Shown here piece by piece: positions 32,989 through 45,078 of a stretch of DNA of 64,000 nt. A model generated the notes under the pieces. That model had not been told where the DNA came from and searched no databases. It was given only the letters and a program-made list of their open reading frames with translations. Source of the DNA: Daldinia sp. FL1419 (lineage: Eukaryota; Ascomycota; Sordariomycetes; Xylariales; Hypoxylaceae); assembly GCA_025201765.1 (NCBI GenBank), contig MU623368.1, positions 124,001 to 188,000 of the forward strand, given 5' to 3'. The translations under genes and the position numbers were made by a program. The stretch's first letter is position 1; each line of letters starts with the position of its first letter.

Positions 32989-35280
32989 ACCTATGTACAT
33001 AGTAGCAGAGTAGTAACATAAGTAGCATAAAGACGCACTAACAATTTCGCTAAGGAATAGTTGCATGCTCGTCATTTTATGGTTTCATGATGCGCACTAG
33101 AGAACTAGAGAATGGTCATTATTCTTTAACATAGTAGTCATTATTCTTCAACATAGTAGGTAGTCCGTATACCGTTATATTATGCGGATAAGGATAGCGG
33201 ATGATGGTGGGTGATGGGTTGAGAAGTATGTCTGATAGGCACAGCTTGTTGAAGATGCGTTTGTTCAAGATAGTGTTTCACCGCATGAAGCAAGCATCCA
33301 TGTTCTCTTCTTTCTTGCTGTTGTTGGTGAATTGTCCAGTCAAGGATCTTTCCTTTTCTTTTCGAGGACCTAACTCCTGATAAGTATTGTTATATGTAAG
33401 GTACCTACCTACCTTTTATTGTTTTGAGGTCGAGATGCATGAGTCGACGAAATCAAGGAAAAAAGGTGTACGGTTTTACGGGAAATCGACGTGGGCCCCT
33501 TTTCCACAGCGAGGTACCTACTAAGTTGGTTGGAATACAGTTGCGCTCTCCCATTGAATTTAATGGCGTGCTCAAAGATAAATAATACGCTGCACTTATT
33601 ACAATGATTTTGGATCGGAAACTGCTACTGGTGTACTTATATAGGTATTGTACCTCCAGGAAGTTACCTAGCTACCTACCTACCTACCTATCTAGGTATA
33701 CTATGTACACGCAGCTGCCTACGAAATATATCTCGCAGGCAATTCGGATAACCCCTAAAAGGTGGCTTCCCAACTGCCAGACTGAACTAAAGCGGTACGC
33801 CCATAATTCCCCTGTTGGGTCGACTCAGTACGCTCCTTACCCCTGTAAGAGGGGGGGCGGAACAGGGGTCCAGGGTCTGGGCACTGAAGCTATGTTGTGC
33901 GATACGTGATACGTAAAAAATCCCACTATATATAACTAGACCAGGAAAGGACAAGATGGTGGGGTTAGTTAGCGGGTACGTAGCCCCCCGACTACCCAAC
34001 TGCATCTTTTTATTCATTTCGTTCATCAACCATCTTCACTTCGCGAATCCAACGAAGTGCCACATTCAATGCCACGCGGGCCCCTTCCCATGTAAGGGTT
34101 TATCCAAGATAGTTCTTGGTAAGTTTTTTTTTCTCCTAGTACGCTATTTCTACACTACAACCACTTGCTCAATTAGTTTGCTTATTCCATTGGGTGTTCC
34201 AAGGTCCAAATCACTTCCTAAGCACTCCGAAAAAGTGCTCCACGAACCTGGGGATCGATCTTTTGCATTGCCAAAAACACTTGTTTCTTGTACACGGCCT
34301 TTTGGAACCCCATCCCAGAAGAAACTATCTACCAGTCCGTCAAATCTGCCAGGTCTACTAGCCTACCAACTTACCAGCTTGGGAAGCTGTCTAGTATCCT
34401 CGGCCAGTCAAATTCCCATTTCATCCGCCCGTCCTATTCCATCCCATCCAATCCAACAACTTATGCACTACATACACCTCGAGCTGCCCGCCCGCATCCC
34501 GTCGTCCACCCACCCGAACGATAACGCCGCATAGGGGCATGCAGCTGCATTAAAGCACTGCATGATTGTCTAAAGCAGTTTTTGGAAGCATTGCATACCA
34601 ATAAATCGTGCGTGTCTACCCGGCGCCAAAATAGATCCAGGCAGAAAAAACAGAGGGCAGATAAACAGCACCGTCGGCTGCTTCTGCCCGAAAAAATACA
34701 AGGCAACCACCGAAAAAAATTAACAACCCGGACAACTAGAAAGGGAAAAAAGCTGTCTCGCGGTTGCCAAGATCATTTCGGACAACGGGTTAACTAACTG
34801 ATAGGTCATTAAGTAAAATTAATATCTGATCTGTCGATATCCATCTCATGTCAATGGCCGTTTTGACATTGGACTATTGCGGTGGTTTGCTTCAGTAGAG
34901 ACGAGATATCGATAACCCCCCCCCTCTTCCTCGAGAGTACACTCTGCAGATCAGATCCTGCTGCCAAACATTACCTTGTCATATCCGACCAGTCATTCAA
35001 TCGCAATCTTTCTTTCGTCCTTCGCTTACACGACGGGGATATATGCGTCGGACTCTGATATTCAAGCCACCAATACCCACAGACCGGGTCTGAGAAACAA
35101 CAAGAAACAAACTAACTCGGTTAGAATTGTTGATTGATATCTAGCAGACCCCCTGGCAAGCTTATTCTTTAAAAAAAAAAAAAAAATTCTTGTCCGACTT
35201 CTCTAATCTAATTTCGGTTCTCGTCTTAACACTCTTCAATTTTGACTAAAAAGGGGGGGTAGCTACAGACCTGAGATGAC

Positions 35281-38200
35281 ATGGAGAACCCTTCGGCACC
35301 GCTCGCGGATTACTTTTGGATTGCGGGTGTCGCATCCGTGTCCTACCATGATCTCCCGCCACCAGCCTCTGCCACCCAGGTAGAAGGCACCATTACCGAA
35401 GATCACGAACCCGACGAGGATCAGCCCGACCCGACTGCTTCTCCAGCCAACAAATCTAAGGCTCGACACTCACGTCAAAATTCTGACAATAGACTCTCGA
35501 AGATATCGACTAGTTCAATCCATACCCTCGAGGAGTTGGATGGAAATACGAGGAGCAATAGAAGCAGTGCCACCATCAGACCTATCCCGCTTCCTGCGGC
35601 CGCTAACCATGAAAGCCTCCTCGGCGATTTCGATTTTGACAAAGCCCTCGTTAAGTTCGCAGCAGAAAGGGAAAACTTCCTCGAGGATCTCAGCTTCTCA
35701 GCTGGCGCCAAGACACAATCACGACCCCCGATGGTTAACCCGCGCGCGGAAAGGATAAAGGCCGACGAGTCTTCCGGAAGGATGAGTCCTATGAAGAGCA
35801 TCAGGGGAAGCATTCGTGGTAGCATACGACGAAAGATAAGCTTCAAGGACATGAATAGTGTACGGAAGCAACCGACAACCCCGAGACCTGGTATGGCCCC
35901 TTTTCGCAACTCAGATCCAAGGGCTCTCTTAAAAGAGCTGGTAGAAGGATTGCCAGCGGACATTTTCGATCATAACTGCACCATAGATTCGGCGTTCTGT
36001 ACTAACTTCTGCAAATTAGCTTCAATCCGGACTACCAGAAGAATGAGTAGTTACAACTCAGTCATCCCTCCGCCCGAACCTCTTAACCTCGATCCGGATA
36101 TGCACCCATTAAAACGACGTTTTGAACCAGAGCTCCTGGACAGGTACCCTCCCCGAGATGATCTGGAAGGTTTAAGTAAAAGGGGAAGATTTCCAGATTA
36201 TGTGCCCATGTTCGCATTCCCCAACGACATACATATTGTGTCTTCAGATGACAGACCGCGGTCGACTTGGCATGGGTTCACAATGACATCGGATGATAAT
36301 TCTAAAATCTACGGTGTGACCGTAATTGTATGGACAGCGCTCACAATGGATGTAGCGGAGGACATTGAGAGGCGCTGCGAGCGCTGGAGGCAGAGGCATA
36401 TGTCCGAGGAAGAACGGGAGCTTGCGGGCAGTCTTGGGGCGCGTCTTGCTGCAGAACGTGCGCATCTATCACAATTACTTGCCAAACTCCCAACGATACC
36501 TTCTGGTTCTAACGCTCGTGAGGCGCTTGATGATCAGATCAGTGCAGTAGAAGAGAAAATTAGTTTGATGACAGAAATGTTGCGGCCCCTGAGACACGGT
36601 GCTGCGTCCAAGATAGATGGCTTGACGGCTGGTGAGAGTGGCCTCTGGACGCCTCGAGCATATGGCATTCTCGGCCGAGACGTTACCAGAGTAGGTTTCT
36701 GGAAGGATTGGCTTCGAGCTGTCATTGTACCAATGACGGATGGCGGGCTTCTACGCATTCCTCCAAGTTCTCCGCGTGTCGGTCGTTGGCAACCACTAGA
36801 ACGATACGTGGTCAACCTGTGTACTGAAGCATTCAGCCCTCTCGGCTCTAAAACTCAGGTTGAGATTGGTGTGCGCGAGTTGCGCCTCTATGCGCGCAAG
36901 GAGGCTCTCAACGAGCTTCCAGGCTCTCGCAATACCGATCTTTATGCCTTATTCCGATCTCTCTCCCTCGAGAATATCGTCACTCTTTTCGAGTATGCAA
37001 TGTCAGAATCCCGAATCATCTTCCTTTCTTCGCATACCGGAATGCTTCATCTGGCTTCTCACGCTCTCGCTAGCTTATTGTATCCGTTAACTTGGGCGAG
37101 CATTTTTATACCCATCCTACCGGCGCGGCTTATATCTGCCCTTGAAGCACCTTGTCCTTATATTGTTGGTATTGAGCGAAGATACGACAATATTCAACTC
37201 CCAGATGATGACTATGTCCTAGTTGACCTCGACAAGGATACTATTGATGCGACGTCATTGCCAATCCGCCTCCCGAAGCAACATCGTCGAAAACTTCTTT
37301 CGCTCTTGCAATTCGCGGCGCCGCATAGCTTGCGCTATGGTGTTATGACGGGACCGCCTCCCTACGCAATTGAGTCGTTCCCTTATGACTTCTTTTCTGT
37401 AGAGAATAGTGCTCTTGTCAACGAGAAGGCCGCGCCGAGTACGCTGCACAAATGGGTCGCACAGAACTCATCGTCTTTTGGGGAAGCTGAACCTGCGGAT
37501 ACCATCAAGCCACCCGTGTTTAATGCGTTCTTGCATGCAAAGCCTGGGGCGGACAGACCTACCACCAGCAAATCAAACAAGACCAGCCCTCCATCTTCGG
37601 TGTCGCCCGTCTCTGTGAATTTCCCGCCCATGCCCGCTACACCAGTTTCCAGGAGCGACTCTGGCTATGCGCTATCGTCCACACTACGAGAAAAGAGATC
37701 AGGTCATTTTGAGAAGGAAGGTCGGCGTAGTTCGTCTTTTGGCCATGCCCCTGTCCATCGATCTCACGCGCCACCTTTTTTCAACGGCCATCAATCAAAC
37801 TTATCCATCTCGGCTATTTCGATTGATTCGCAGTCATCTTATGGCGGTTATGCACCATCAACCTACGCTCAGTCAACCCTAGCAGCATCCACAGTGATGC
37901 CTAATATGCTCGTCCAGCCCGTTGAGAACACTGACGATACAATGTGGGTCGAAGGACATTGCTTCAATTATTGTGGCAATGACACTATCTCAACGTGTTC
38001 AATTTGCGATGAGCGCGGTGAGGGCGATGGATGGTATAAGTGCACTGGTTGCGGAGCAATCGCACATGGGCGTTGTCTTGGATGTGTTTGTCTTGTGTGT
38101 CCGGTTGCCTTCAATGCCGATAAGGTTCGGGCAGCTTTTGTTCGGTGCTTTGCAAGTATCCTTTATACTTACCGGAAGTACCTGGGTCGGCCAACGAAGG

Positions 38201-38795
38201 AGCAAAAGAAAAATGGCCAGCTGTATGGATTTGACATGAACGGTTTCATTAAAAGCCTGCCACACGACCAGCAAGAATATGTGACAATGATGAAAGAGAC
38301 GCAAGGTACGTTCCATCGAGTTTTGATTTTGCGGTACTTACTAATTGTTCGTTAGCATTTAATGAATTCATCCATGAGCGTGAGACGAAGCCTGGCACCA
38401 ACCCAGAGATTCGTCTTTTCGACGATATAATTCTTGCTAAGAAGGCTCGTGGTAAAACAAGTCTGTCCTCGGGGCTATCGCGTCTCTCGACTATAAGAGC
38501 TTCACATGGCGTGTCGGCATCCCTGCCGGGTCTTCAAATACCATCCAGAAACATGAAACCGACATCTTTTCTAACTGATACATCTGATCATATATGGAGA
38601 ACTGCGTGCGTTCCTGTGCCCAACTCCAAGTTCAATGGCGACTATCATTCAGTGACGACGAGAATGCCGGCTCGACTTGATCCTTCGCTTATGAAGGAGC
38701 CTCGAGCCATTCAAGGCGTGCCGCATCCTGAACAGCGCAGAAGAGGTGTTTTAAGGAAGCAGGTTCCTAGTATGATGATACCTAACTCACCTTAG
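35281..38795 (+). CDS. DENN-domain protein with cysteine-rich zinc-finger-like insert
   Basis: The joins are 35281-38305 and 38356-38795 (1154 aa; 50-bp intron, GTACGT donor, GTTAG acceptor, phase 1). The N-terminus ADYFWIAGVASVSYHD starts the uDENN part, interrupted by a disordered basic stretch (residues ~60-230). The central DENN core has IYGVTVIVWTALTMDVAEDI, a coiled-coil-like insert (~360-440), GFWKDWLRAVIVPM, LFEYAMSESRIIFLSSH and TWASIFIPILPARLISALEAPCPYIVGI. Near residues 890-940 a C1-like cluster appears: CSICDERGEGDGWYKCTGC followed by CLGCVCLVCP. The end has AFNEFIHERE. DENN proteins are Rab-GTPase exchange factors in membrane traffic; the Rab partner cannot be read from sequence. 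Many filamentous fungi have this long form. Confidence 0.9.
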
Positions 38796-39956
38796 AGTGT
38801 CTCGATTTGGCTGTGCCAATTATGTATCCATGGTCACAGGTTGAACCCAGCAACTTGCCAGAATGTAATATTAACTCGGACAAGGCTTTGTAGGCTAGTC
38901 CAATCTTGTACTATAGCTCTACGAAAGGGGGACACGGCGGACGAATGGGAGGTTCCCGGAGTCGCATACATCTGAAGAGGAGATCCCAAGATTGCCGTCT
39001 TCTATTCCGTTCCCATTCCGAACCAGCATCTGATGGCGACTTTTTTATCAGCATTGGGCGAAATAACGCAAGAATTAGGAGGAATAATGTCTAGCTAAAA
39101 TTTGCTTATTTAGACGAAAGCGGCTACAAGAGCCTAGTTTTTGAGCAGAGAGGAGAAGAAGAAGAAATGGTGATAAAGAGAGGTTATAGTTGTGAGCTGG
39201 CGAGGACAGAGAAAGACACAGAGAGGGAGAGGTGCAGAATATCCCTGTGGACAAAGACCAGCTTGAATATGTTCGTTGGACTTGGTGCAGGGATAGGCTG
39301 GCAGGCAGGCAGATCGCGCTCAATACACAGAAAGAAACCTCTGAAGGAAAGACATTACCTACATGTATGCGATGACGTGAGTAAATGATGATGTGAGTGG
39401 TATGTATTATAACACGGGATGCACGTAATATGTAATTTAGCTTTGTACCTATACTATGAATTTGCACATAAACTTCTTTTTTTTGCATTGTATTTATTGT
39501 ATGGTACTGGAACAATTGCGTTCGCTGTTGCGACGCCAAGCCCTGCCTTGCCTTGCCTTGCCCCTATTCTGTGATCTGGGTATACACTCTAACACTCACT
39601 TACACATCTCGTACCTTACGCTCGGTGTCCACCACTCCCCCAGCAGCAGCAGTCCTCCCGTCGTATCTCAAATACTTGCTTCGTCCTCCGCATTAGGATA
39701 ACCGGGTTGACGAGTGGGTGGTTTACCTGAATGAGAACGTTGGTTCTCTCCTCTATCCTCTCTCCTTATCCCCTTCAACACGTGAGTCTGGGATTCTCGT
39801 GCTTCATTTACACCATATCGTCTCCTGCGCCCCGAGGGCAAGGATATCCTCCTTTCCTGCAGCAGTCTCCCCCGCCCTTGCCCTAGGTTTCAGACTACCT
39901 AGAGCCGTTGGCCTGGTAAGCAACTCTTGAGAGAGTAAACTCTAAACTAGATTCCT
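38796..39956. other. convergent intergenic region (DENN and YPI1)
   Basis: 3' regions of two convergent genes. The minus-strand frame 39075-39539 is low-complexity Leu/Ser and not accepted. Repeated ccttg units occur at 39541-39561. Confidence 0.45.
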
Positions 39957-40580
39957 TCATCGAGTCCCACCCCCTGCACCGGGGTTTCCTCGATTAGATG
40001 GATTGCGCCCGTCGTTGCCCTGGTTAGATTTAGGTTTGGGCTTGGGTTGTCGCTCGTAGGCATTAGGACTGGGTCTGCGTCTGCGTTGATTCGCCCCGTT
40101 GCCGTGATCATGGTTGTGATCGTGGGATTGCTGTTGGCGGCGCCGGGCTGCCATGGCTCTTTCCCGAGGGTCGTCTTGTGCGCCGCCGTCTGAATCCTCG
40201 CCGGAAGACGAGGAGGAATCATCGTCCGAGGAGGACTCGTCGGATGATTCGCCGACCTGGCTGGGCGGGTGATATATGCAGCATACTATCCGCGGCCTGT
40301 TAGATAAAACCAGGATTGATCATTCTAGAAAAATGAGGGATGTAAATTTACCTTTTGAGCGCTTCCGTCCTAGTCCTTCGTTATCGATCACGGACTCGGC
40401 CCATTGGACGCGGTGGTCGGAGGCCGGGTGCGCTCCGCGGAGACGCAGGATCGCGGGGGCTGCGGACGCCGGGGCCTCGGTACCGGTCTGTATCCCGGAG
40501 CCGTTTGGCGCTTGCGTCTGGACCTGGGTTTGGGTGCCCTGCGGGCGATCGCGTTGACGCTGGGAGTTTTGCGCAGACAT
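39957..40580 (-). CDS. YPI1: type 1 protein phosphatase regulator Ypi1/PPP1R11-like
   Basis: The joins on the minus strand are 40580-40352 and 40285-39957 (185 aa; 66-bp intron, GTAAAT donor, ATAG acceptor, phase 1). The conserved core is LRLRGAHP, then RVQWAESVIDNEGLGRKRSK and, after the intron, VCCIYH. RVQW is the RVxF-type docking motif for the PP1 catalytic subunit, and the Cys-Cys-x-x-x-His following the intron is typical of the family. An acidic serine tract (SDESSSDDDSSSSSGEDSD) follows, and the C-terminus is disordered with HDHNHDHGNG and Gly/Asn/Arg-rich sequence. The N-terminus is Gln/Thr-rich. Ypi1 regulates nuclear Glc7/PP1. Residues before and after the core are variable in fungi. 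High confidence from the core. Confidence 0.93.
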
Positions 40581-42458
40581 GGTTTATTTTGCGCGTGTAG
40601 GCGTATGGTATTTCTTGATTGCGATTCTGTATGTGTACGTACCAGTAACACTGGGAGTGGAGCAGAGAGGGCGGGAAGAAGGGTAGGTCAATGGAGATAA
40701 TAAATAGGGAGTCGAGCAACGGATATGATATGCCGCTAGAAGTTGAGAACAAGAAAATGTCTACGAGTCGGTTTTGTTTCCTTTTGAGTATTTACTGTCC
40801 TCTCCTTTTGCCTCTCCTTACGACCGTAGATGGAAATAATGTCGAATGAGGCGGATGGTTATACCAACGGTATACTGGATCCGTGTTCCCGCTACGTTAC
40901 CTGGGGGCAGCGGTTGTTGCTGGTGCCGGCGCTGCTGGTGCTGCTGGTGCTGCCGATGCTGCTGGTACTCACTACGTGCAGATTTTCAGCGGAGCCAAGG
41001 AGGAGAAAAGATTGTCTATATTGTGCGTACCTTAAGGATGCATATGAATTGCATATGAATTGCATATGAGTTGCATACGTGTATGCTTTGGAACGGTCGA
41101 GGGTTATCAAAGGATCAACAACCGTCTTGGTTCCTCGGCTTCATCCGGGGTCGATTTGATTCTAGGACTTTTAAGTTCTTCGGCTCTTTTATTTTGTTTG
41201 TGATAGGTTTTTTTTTTTTTGACCTGTCTGTAACGTTCCGGACGCCCCGAGGGGTGCGGGTTGTTGCGGTTTTTATAATGCGAGAGTGGGATTGCGGGAT
41301 GGGAAAATGGAGGATGGATTTTCTGGAATGAGCGATTATATGGAATTTTGAGATTCTCCAAAAAGTCTCATATTTTTATTTTTTTTTATTTATAATAATT
41401 ATTATTATTATTATTTGTTTTCGCCCCTCGTCACTACTCTTTCTCCCCCGCTCTTTTTTTTTTTTTTTTTTTTTTTTCTTTCTCTCTTTTGTCCTCTCAA
41501 CCTCTCGTATCCCCCCTTATCCCTGGGTCATCAGAAGTCGCGCACGAGGTACAACATACACTCATTCGCTTGTGTCCCCGTGTACCTATCTATGTGTGAA
41601 TAGAATAAGTTAAAAAGCTCGGGGTGATACTGTAATATCCAAGCTGAGTGGTCTAGAGTGCTAAAGTGGACACTACGAATAAGCACGAGACGGAGAAACG
41701 GGTAACCCGACGAGAAGGGTGACCAGTGGATGGTAGATGGACCGGTGATGAACCAGTGATGAACCAGTAACGAGTGATGAGTGATGATAAAAAAAGAGGG
41801 AATTTCAATTTATTGGCTTCTTCCGCCCTAAGCTTTGATATAATACCCTATCTCCCCCCCCAATGGCCCCAATGGCCCCAATTTATAGCAAATATATTAA
41901 TCCATGTAAGGAGTAAGGAGTAAGGAGTAAGGAGTAAGGAGTGTTGCATTCCAGTCCTGAAGTTTCTAGACCTAGATAATGAAAAAGTAGGGAAGTGTGT
42001 CCCAGCTCGTGGGGAAAATGGACCGGGAAAAAACAATCAAGTTGTTATCGTCAAACTACATAGTACTAATCGCCCCACCCCTAGTGCCAAACGCCCACCG
42101 ACTGCCCCGCGTCGTAGTGACCGTTTAGCACGCTTACTCATCAAACCTTACCAGATAAAGCCATGCTAAACTGGATGTACCCGAGTACCGTATGTACACA
42201 CCTAACCCAGGACCCTGGTTCAGGGTCCAATCTATTTTAAATGTTCAAAAAAAGAAAAAGAAAACCCCCCCAAAAACCGAAAGTTGGATAGTTTCACGTG
42301 AAGACGAAAAGAATCACATCATCGAAGCCAACCATTATATCGGGTTCCATTCTCATTTAACTCATACATTTATGTTACATGATTTACACGATCCTTCTTT
42401 ATATGGCACAGATTTATTTGCTTTACATGCGTCATGGTTGGAGATGGGCTTGATAATG
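40581..42458. other. intergenic between YPI1 promoter and GEP3 3' end
   Basis: Contains a gctggtgct-type run (40916-40962), att repeats (41390-41415), a 24-nt T-run (41454-41477), aatggcccc units (41860-41880) and tandem aaggagt units (41907-41942). The frame 40830-41069 is an artefact of the trinucleotide run. No gene is called. Confidence 0.45.
41907..41942. repeat. tandem aaggagt heptamer
   Basis: About five head-to-tail copies of aaggagt. Confidence 0.85.
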
Positions 42459-44627
42459 TTAGAACGAAGCGCTACCACCGGCTTCTCTCTCCCGCCTCCG
42501 CTTCTTCTCCAGTTTCTTCATACCCTTCATACTCCTCCGAGGCCTTGACTTCCGCGATGCTGCACTAACCTTTGGTTTGTTCAATACCCAACCATTTATC
42601 GGTCTCCGAGAAGATATGAACTTGCCCTCGGGACTATATACGTCCACGATGGGCCAGTTTGGCTCACTTTCCAAGCCCGGCTCTTCAACAGGAGGTGGTG
42701 GGGGTGGCTTCTTCTTAGGTCCCTCAGCGAGAGCTTCTAGTCTTTCTAGTGATGTGAGCTCTTTCTGATCTCGAGGTTTCTCAACAGGCGGCAGGTCCGA
42801 TTCTGGTCTTGGCTTTGGTTTGAAAATATCTCTTGTGCGTACTTGGGCGGTAATTTCTACCCACCCGACACCTTCGATTAAAATGTCGGTAGACAGTACT
42901 CGGTAAGGTAACCGGTCTACACTTAAGCCGATGGCATCTTTCCTCGTCAGGGGTCCGGTTCGTTGCTTTGTCACGTCCCATTTTAGCTCGAAAGAACCGG
43001 CTAGTCTCGTCTTCTCCCCGGTTCCCGGTACTGCTATATTTTCGACATTGACCTCGCCTGTTTGGTTCTGTATACTGATCGCCTTCTCCGTCCTTGTCAC
43101 ATGCGCTTCAATTGGTGTGAATGCATATGTCAACATGATTGGGGATGGCTCTCTCGGGGTAATGCGGATGAAGCCACCAACGAGCAGGGATCGACCCGGC
43201 GTAAGCGTCATTTGTTCTGGTACAACTCGAGACCGCATGATCAAAGATAAACGGTGTTCCTCCCTAACGTGTTTTTCGAGGCCGGTACGTTCTAGGCCAG
43301 GGAGATCAATTAGTTCCCCTCGGCCGTTTCCGAAAGGAATTCGGATTGGCGATGCTGTTGTACCCGGTAGGTCAGAAACTAGCGGCATTTCTGGATAATT
43401 AGTCTCCTTGATTGCGGGCGGCAAGAGAGAGAATTCATCCAACTCGTCTTCCTCTATATCTTCTATCTCTTGGGACTCGGCGTTTTCTTCTGGTGTGCCC
43501 TCGCTCGACGACTTTGCCTGCATCTCAATTGTGATTTGATGCTTCGAGGGGGTCGTATTCATCCGGCCCTTTGGAAAGATAGCTTCGAAAAGTTGACTTT
43601 TGCCAACGTTTGCCTTCCCAACCATCCAACCAGCACCACCCCGTTTCCAAACATCTTCCTTCAGCTCCTTAGTCCACCAGCTTCGTTTTGAGCTAAGGGC
43701 TATTAGATTACCCAGACGTACATTACGTCCCGTCCGCCCAAGAGCATCTCGAAGTATTTCCTGCAATTGCGGAAACAGTCTGTCTACTTGAGCCTTCGTT
43801 GGCGCAAGCAGGTCGCATCTGGTAATCACGAAGCTTAATTCCGTCTTCTGATTACCATAGAACTTTCCGTTCATGGAACGACGGTTCTTGGTCCTCAGGG
43901 GCATGGTGTCGAGCAGGTGATAAAGTTGCGGTAACAAGGACATGGGAAAATCGGCAGCATCGAGGACATGGTAAACGTGGTTATATTTGTACGGGGATTC
44001 GAGAATTGTATCCCTAATAGATTCTAAGGAGGGGTGGTATATCGACTCTCCAGAATGATTATGTAGCAGTGTATGACATCTGTCGCATAAGGGTACCTTT
44101 GGAGGTGGTCGTTGATTTGCCTCTGGGGGGACTATACTCAGCGCAAGCGCCTCTACATCAACCCCCTTTCTTTTCAGCTCTTCGTAGTCAAAGTGCTTAA
44201 GCGCATCTTCGTATACCTGATCCTCGCGCCGAGAACGGTTTGCGTGCTGGGGCCGTAGGTAGTTCTGAACGGCTTTGCGACTTAGATCATAGTACCCAGG
44301 CTGGTTGGGAAAGGTAGTCTGCGACAAGGCACCACAACCCCGGCATTGTTTCGGTAGTTTTTGAACGGGAGGACCCTGGTGAGGGTTATTTCCTGGAAGT
44401 GCTGGTGCCTCTGCGAGTGCTTCATCAGCTTGTACGTGCAAGCAACGATGTTGGACCCTCCATCTTGAAGGTTTTACTCGAGAAGTTGATGCGACAGCGC
44501 CAAGTCTTTGGTGATAGAACGCAGGATTTATCGATGGACATAGAAATAAAGGCAACTCAACTCTTCTTGGGTGCTCTGCAAGATTCAATGCCGTATTAAG
44601 CCATCTTGACGGCAGGGCGCGGTGCAT
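42459..44627 (-). CDS. GEP3: circularly permuted mitochondrial GTPase Gep3/Mtg3-like
   Basis: This is an intronless frame of 722 aa from the ATG at 44627; four upstream codons lack an ATG. The N-terminal ~70 residues are basic and aromatic, as for mitochondrial import. A zinc-binding pair CRGCGALSQ and LCDRCHTLLHNHSGESIYHP brackets a spacer, as in the YqeH/Gep3 group. The GTPase motifs occur in permuted order: G4-like ITRCDLL, then LSSKRSWW (G5), then the P-loop GKANVGKSQL, and finally DLPGTT and LIDLPGLER. Gep3 proteins act in mitochondrial small-subunit ribosome assembly. The acidic insert EIEDIEEDELDEFSLLPP between G1 and G3 is likely variable. A Lys/Arg-rich tail ends the protein. It is divergent from GET2, 451 bp apart. 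Confidence 0.93.
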   Translation of the reverse strand: MHRALPSRWLNTALNLAEHPRRVELPLFLCPSINPAFYHQRLGAVASTSRVKPSRWRVQHRCLHVQADEALAEAPALPGNNPHQGPPVQKLPKQCRGCGALSQTTFPNQPGYYDLSRKAVQNYLRPQHANRSRREDQVYEDALKHFDYEELKRKGVDVEALALSIVPPEANQRPPPKVPLCDRCHTLLHNHSGESIYHPSLESIRDTILESPYKYNHVYHVLDAADFPMSLLPQLYHLLDTMPLRTKNRRSMNGKFYGNQKTELSFVITRCDLLAPTKAQVDRLFPQLQEILRDALGRTGRNVRLGNLIALSSKRSWWTKELKEDVWKRGGAGWMVGKANVGKSQLFEAIFPKGRMNTTPSKHQITIEMQAKSSSEGTPEENAESQEIEDIEEDELDEFSLLPPAIKETNYPEMPLVSDLPGTTASPIRIPFGNGRGELIDLPGLERTGLEKHVREEHRLSLIMRSRVVPEQMTLTPGRSLLVGGFIRITPREPSPIMLTYAFTPIEAHVTRTEKAISIQNQTGEVNVENIAVPGTGEKTRLAGSFELKWDVTKQRTGPLTRKDAIGLSVDRLPYRVLSTDILIEGVGWVEITAQVRTRDIFKPKPRPESDLPPVEKPRDQKELTSLERLEALAEGPKKKPPPPPPVEEPGLESEPNWPIVDVYSPEGKFISSRRPINGWVLNKPKVSAASRKSRPRRSMKGMKKLEKKRRREREAGGSASF

Positions 44628-45078
44628 CTTATCGCTCAAGAGAAGAAGGATATAATAGCATGCGAAATACTACGTAAAGCTTTGCATCCACATTAAAAAA
44701 AAAAAAAGAAAAAAAGTTGGACCAAAATCTTTTCTATCTAAATTTTTGGTCGCAATACCTGAGCCAGTGACGTTAGAGCTAAAGAACAACCCCCGGACCT
44801 TTAACCCCTGTTACCACGAGCGATAGGCTTATCGATATGAAAAGTGCCGAGTTTAATAGTAACAGATAAGTACGTACATAGGTACCTATCAGCTCGGTGG
44901 CAGCTGTACGTCAATTATTGGATATCAATTTATTGGATCCAGCTGTCCTTCTTGTACAACTCTCTTCAGTGCAACTTTCTTCAGTACAACTCAGCCCATC
45001 CTTGCATCTTTCTTTCTTTCTACATCTTTTCATCGCACAGCTCACATCAACCACTTTACTGCAACTTTAGCCTCAACA
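44628..45078. promoter_or_regulatory. divergent promoter region GEP3/GET2
   Basis: The only 451-bp spacer between the two starts. It contains an A-run (44693-44716), gtacctatc (44881) and CT-rich leader sequence before GET2. No specific factor site could be assigned. Confidence 0.4.

Larger units (their letters stand above)
28882..35280. other. 6.4-kb region without a convincing gene
   Basis: Only short open frames without family features occur here. Noted structures: tandem ctatac/ctacta units at 29331-29382, a gttgctgct run at 30652-30686, GTACCTAGG-type motifs at 32617-32642, a gtagatggc/gtagttggc array at 32921-32988, tandem acct at 33660-33695, and a poly-A run at 35172-35186. The last several hundred bases, CT-rich with poly-A, are probably the DENN-gene leader and promoter. 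A non-coding RNA or a long leader cannot be excluded. Confidence 0.5.

Noticed and set aside
33956..34534. 192-aa plus-strand frame upstream of the DENN gene
   Set aside because: Low-complexity Ser/Pro composition, no family features, and overlaps other frames of equal quality.
39075..39539. 154-aa minus-strand frame between DENN and YPI1
   Set aside because: Leu/Ser low complexity from CT-rich DNA in a convergent 3' region.
40830..41069. 79-aa plus-strand frame with a hydrophobic Leu/Val run
   Set aside because: The run is the translation of a trinucleotide-type repeat (gctggtgct); other frames give Cys/Trp runs equally well.
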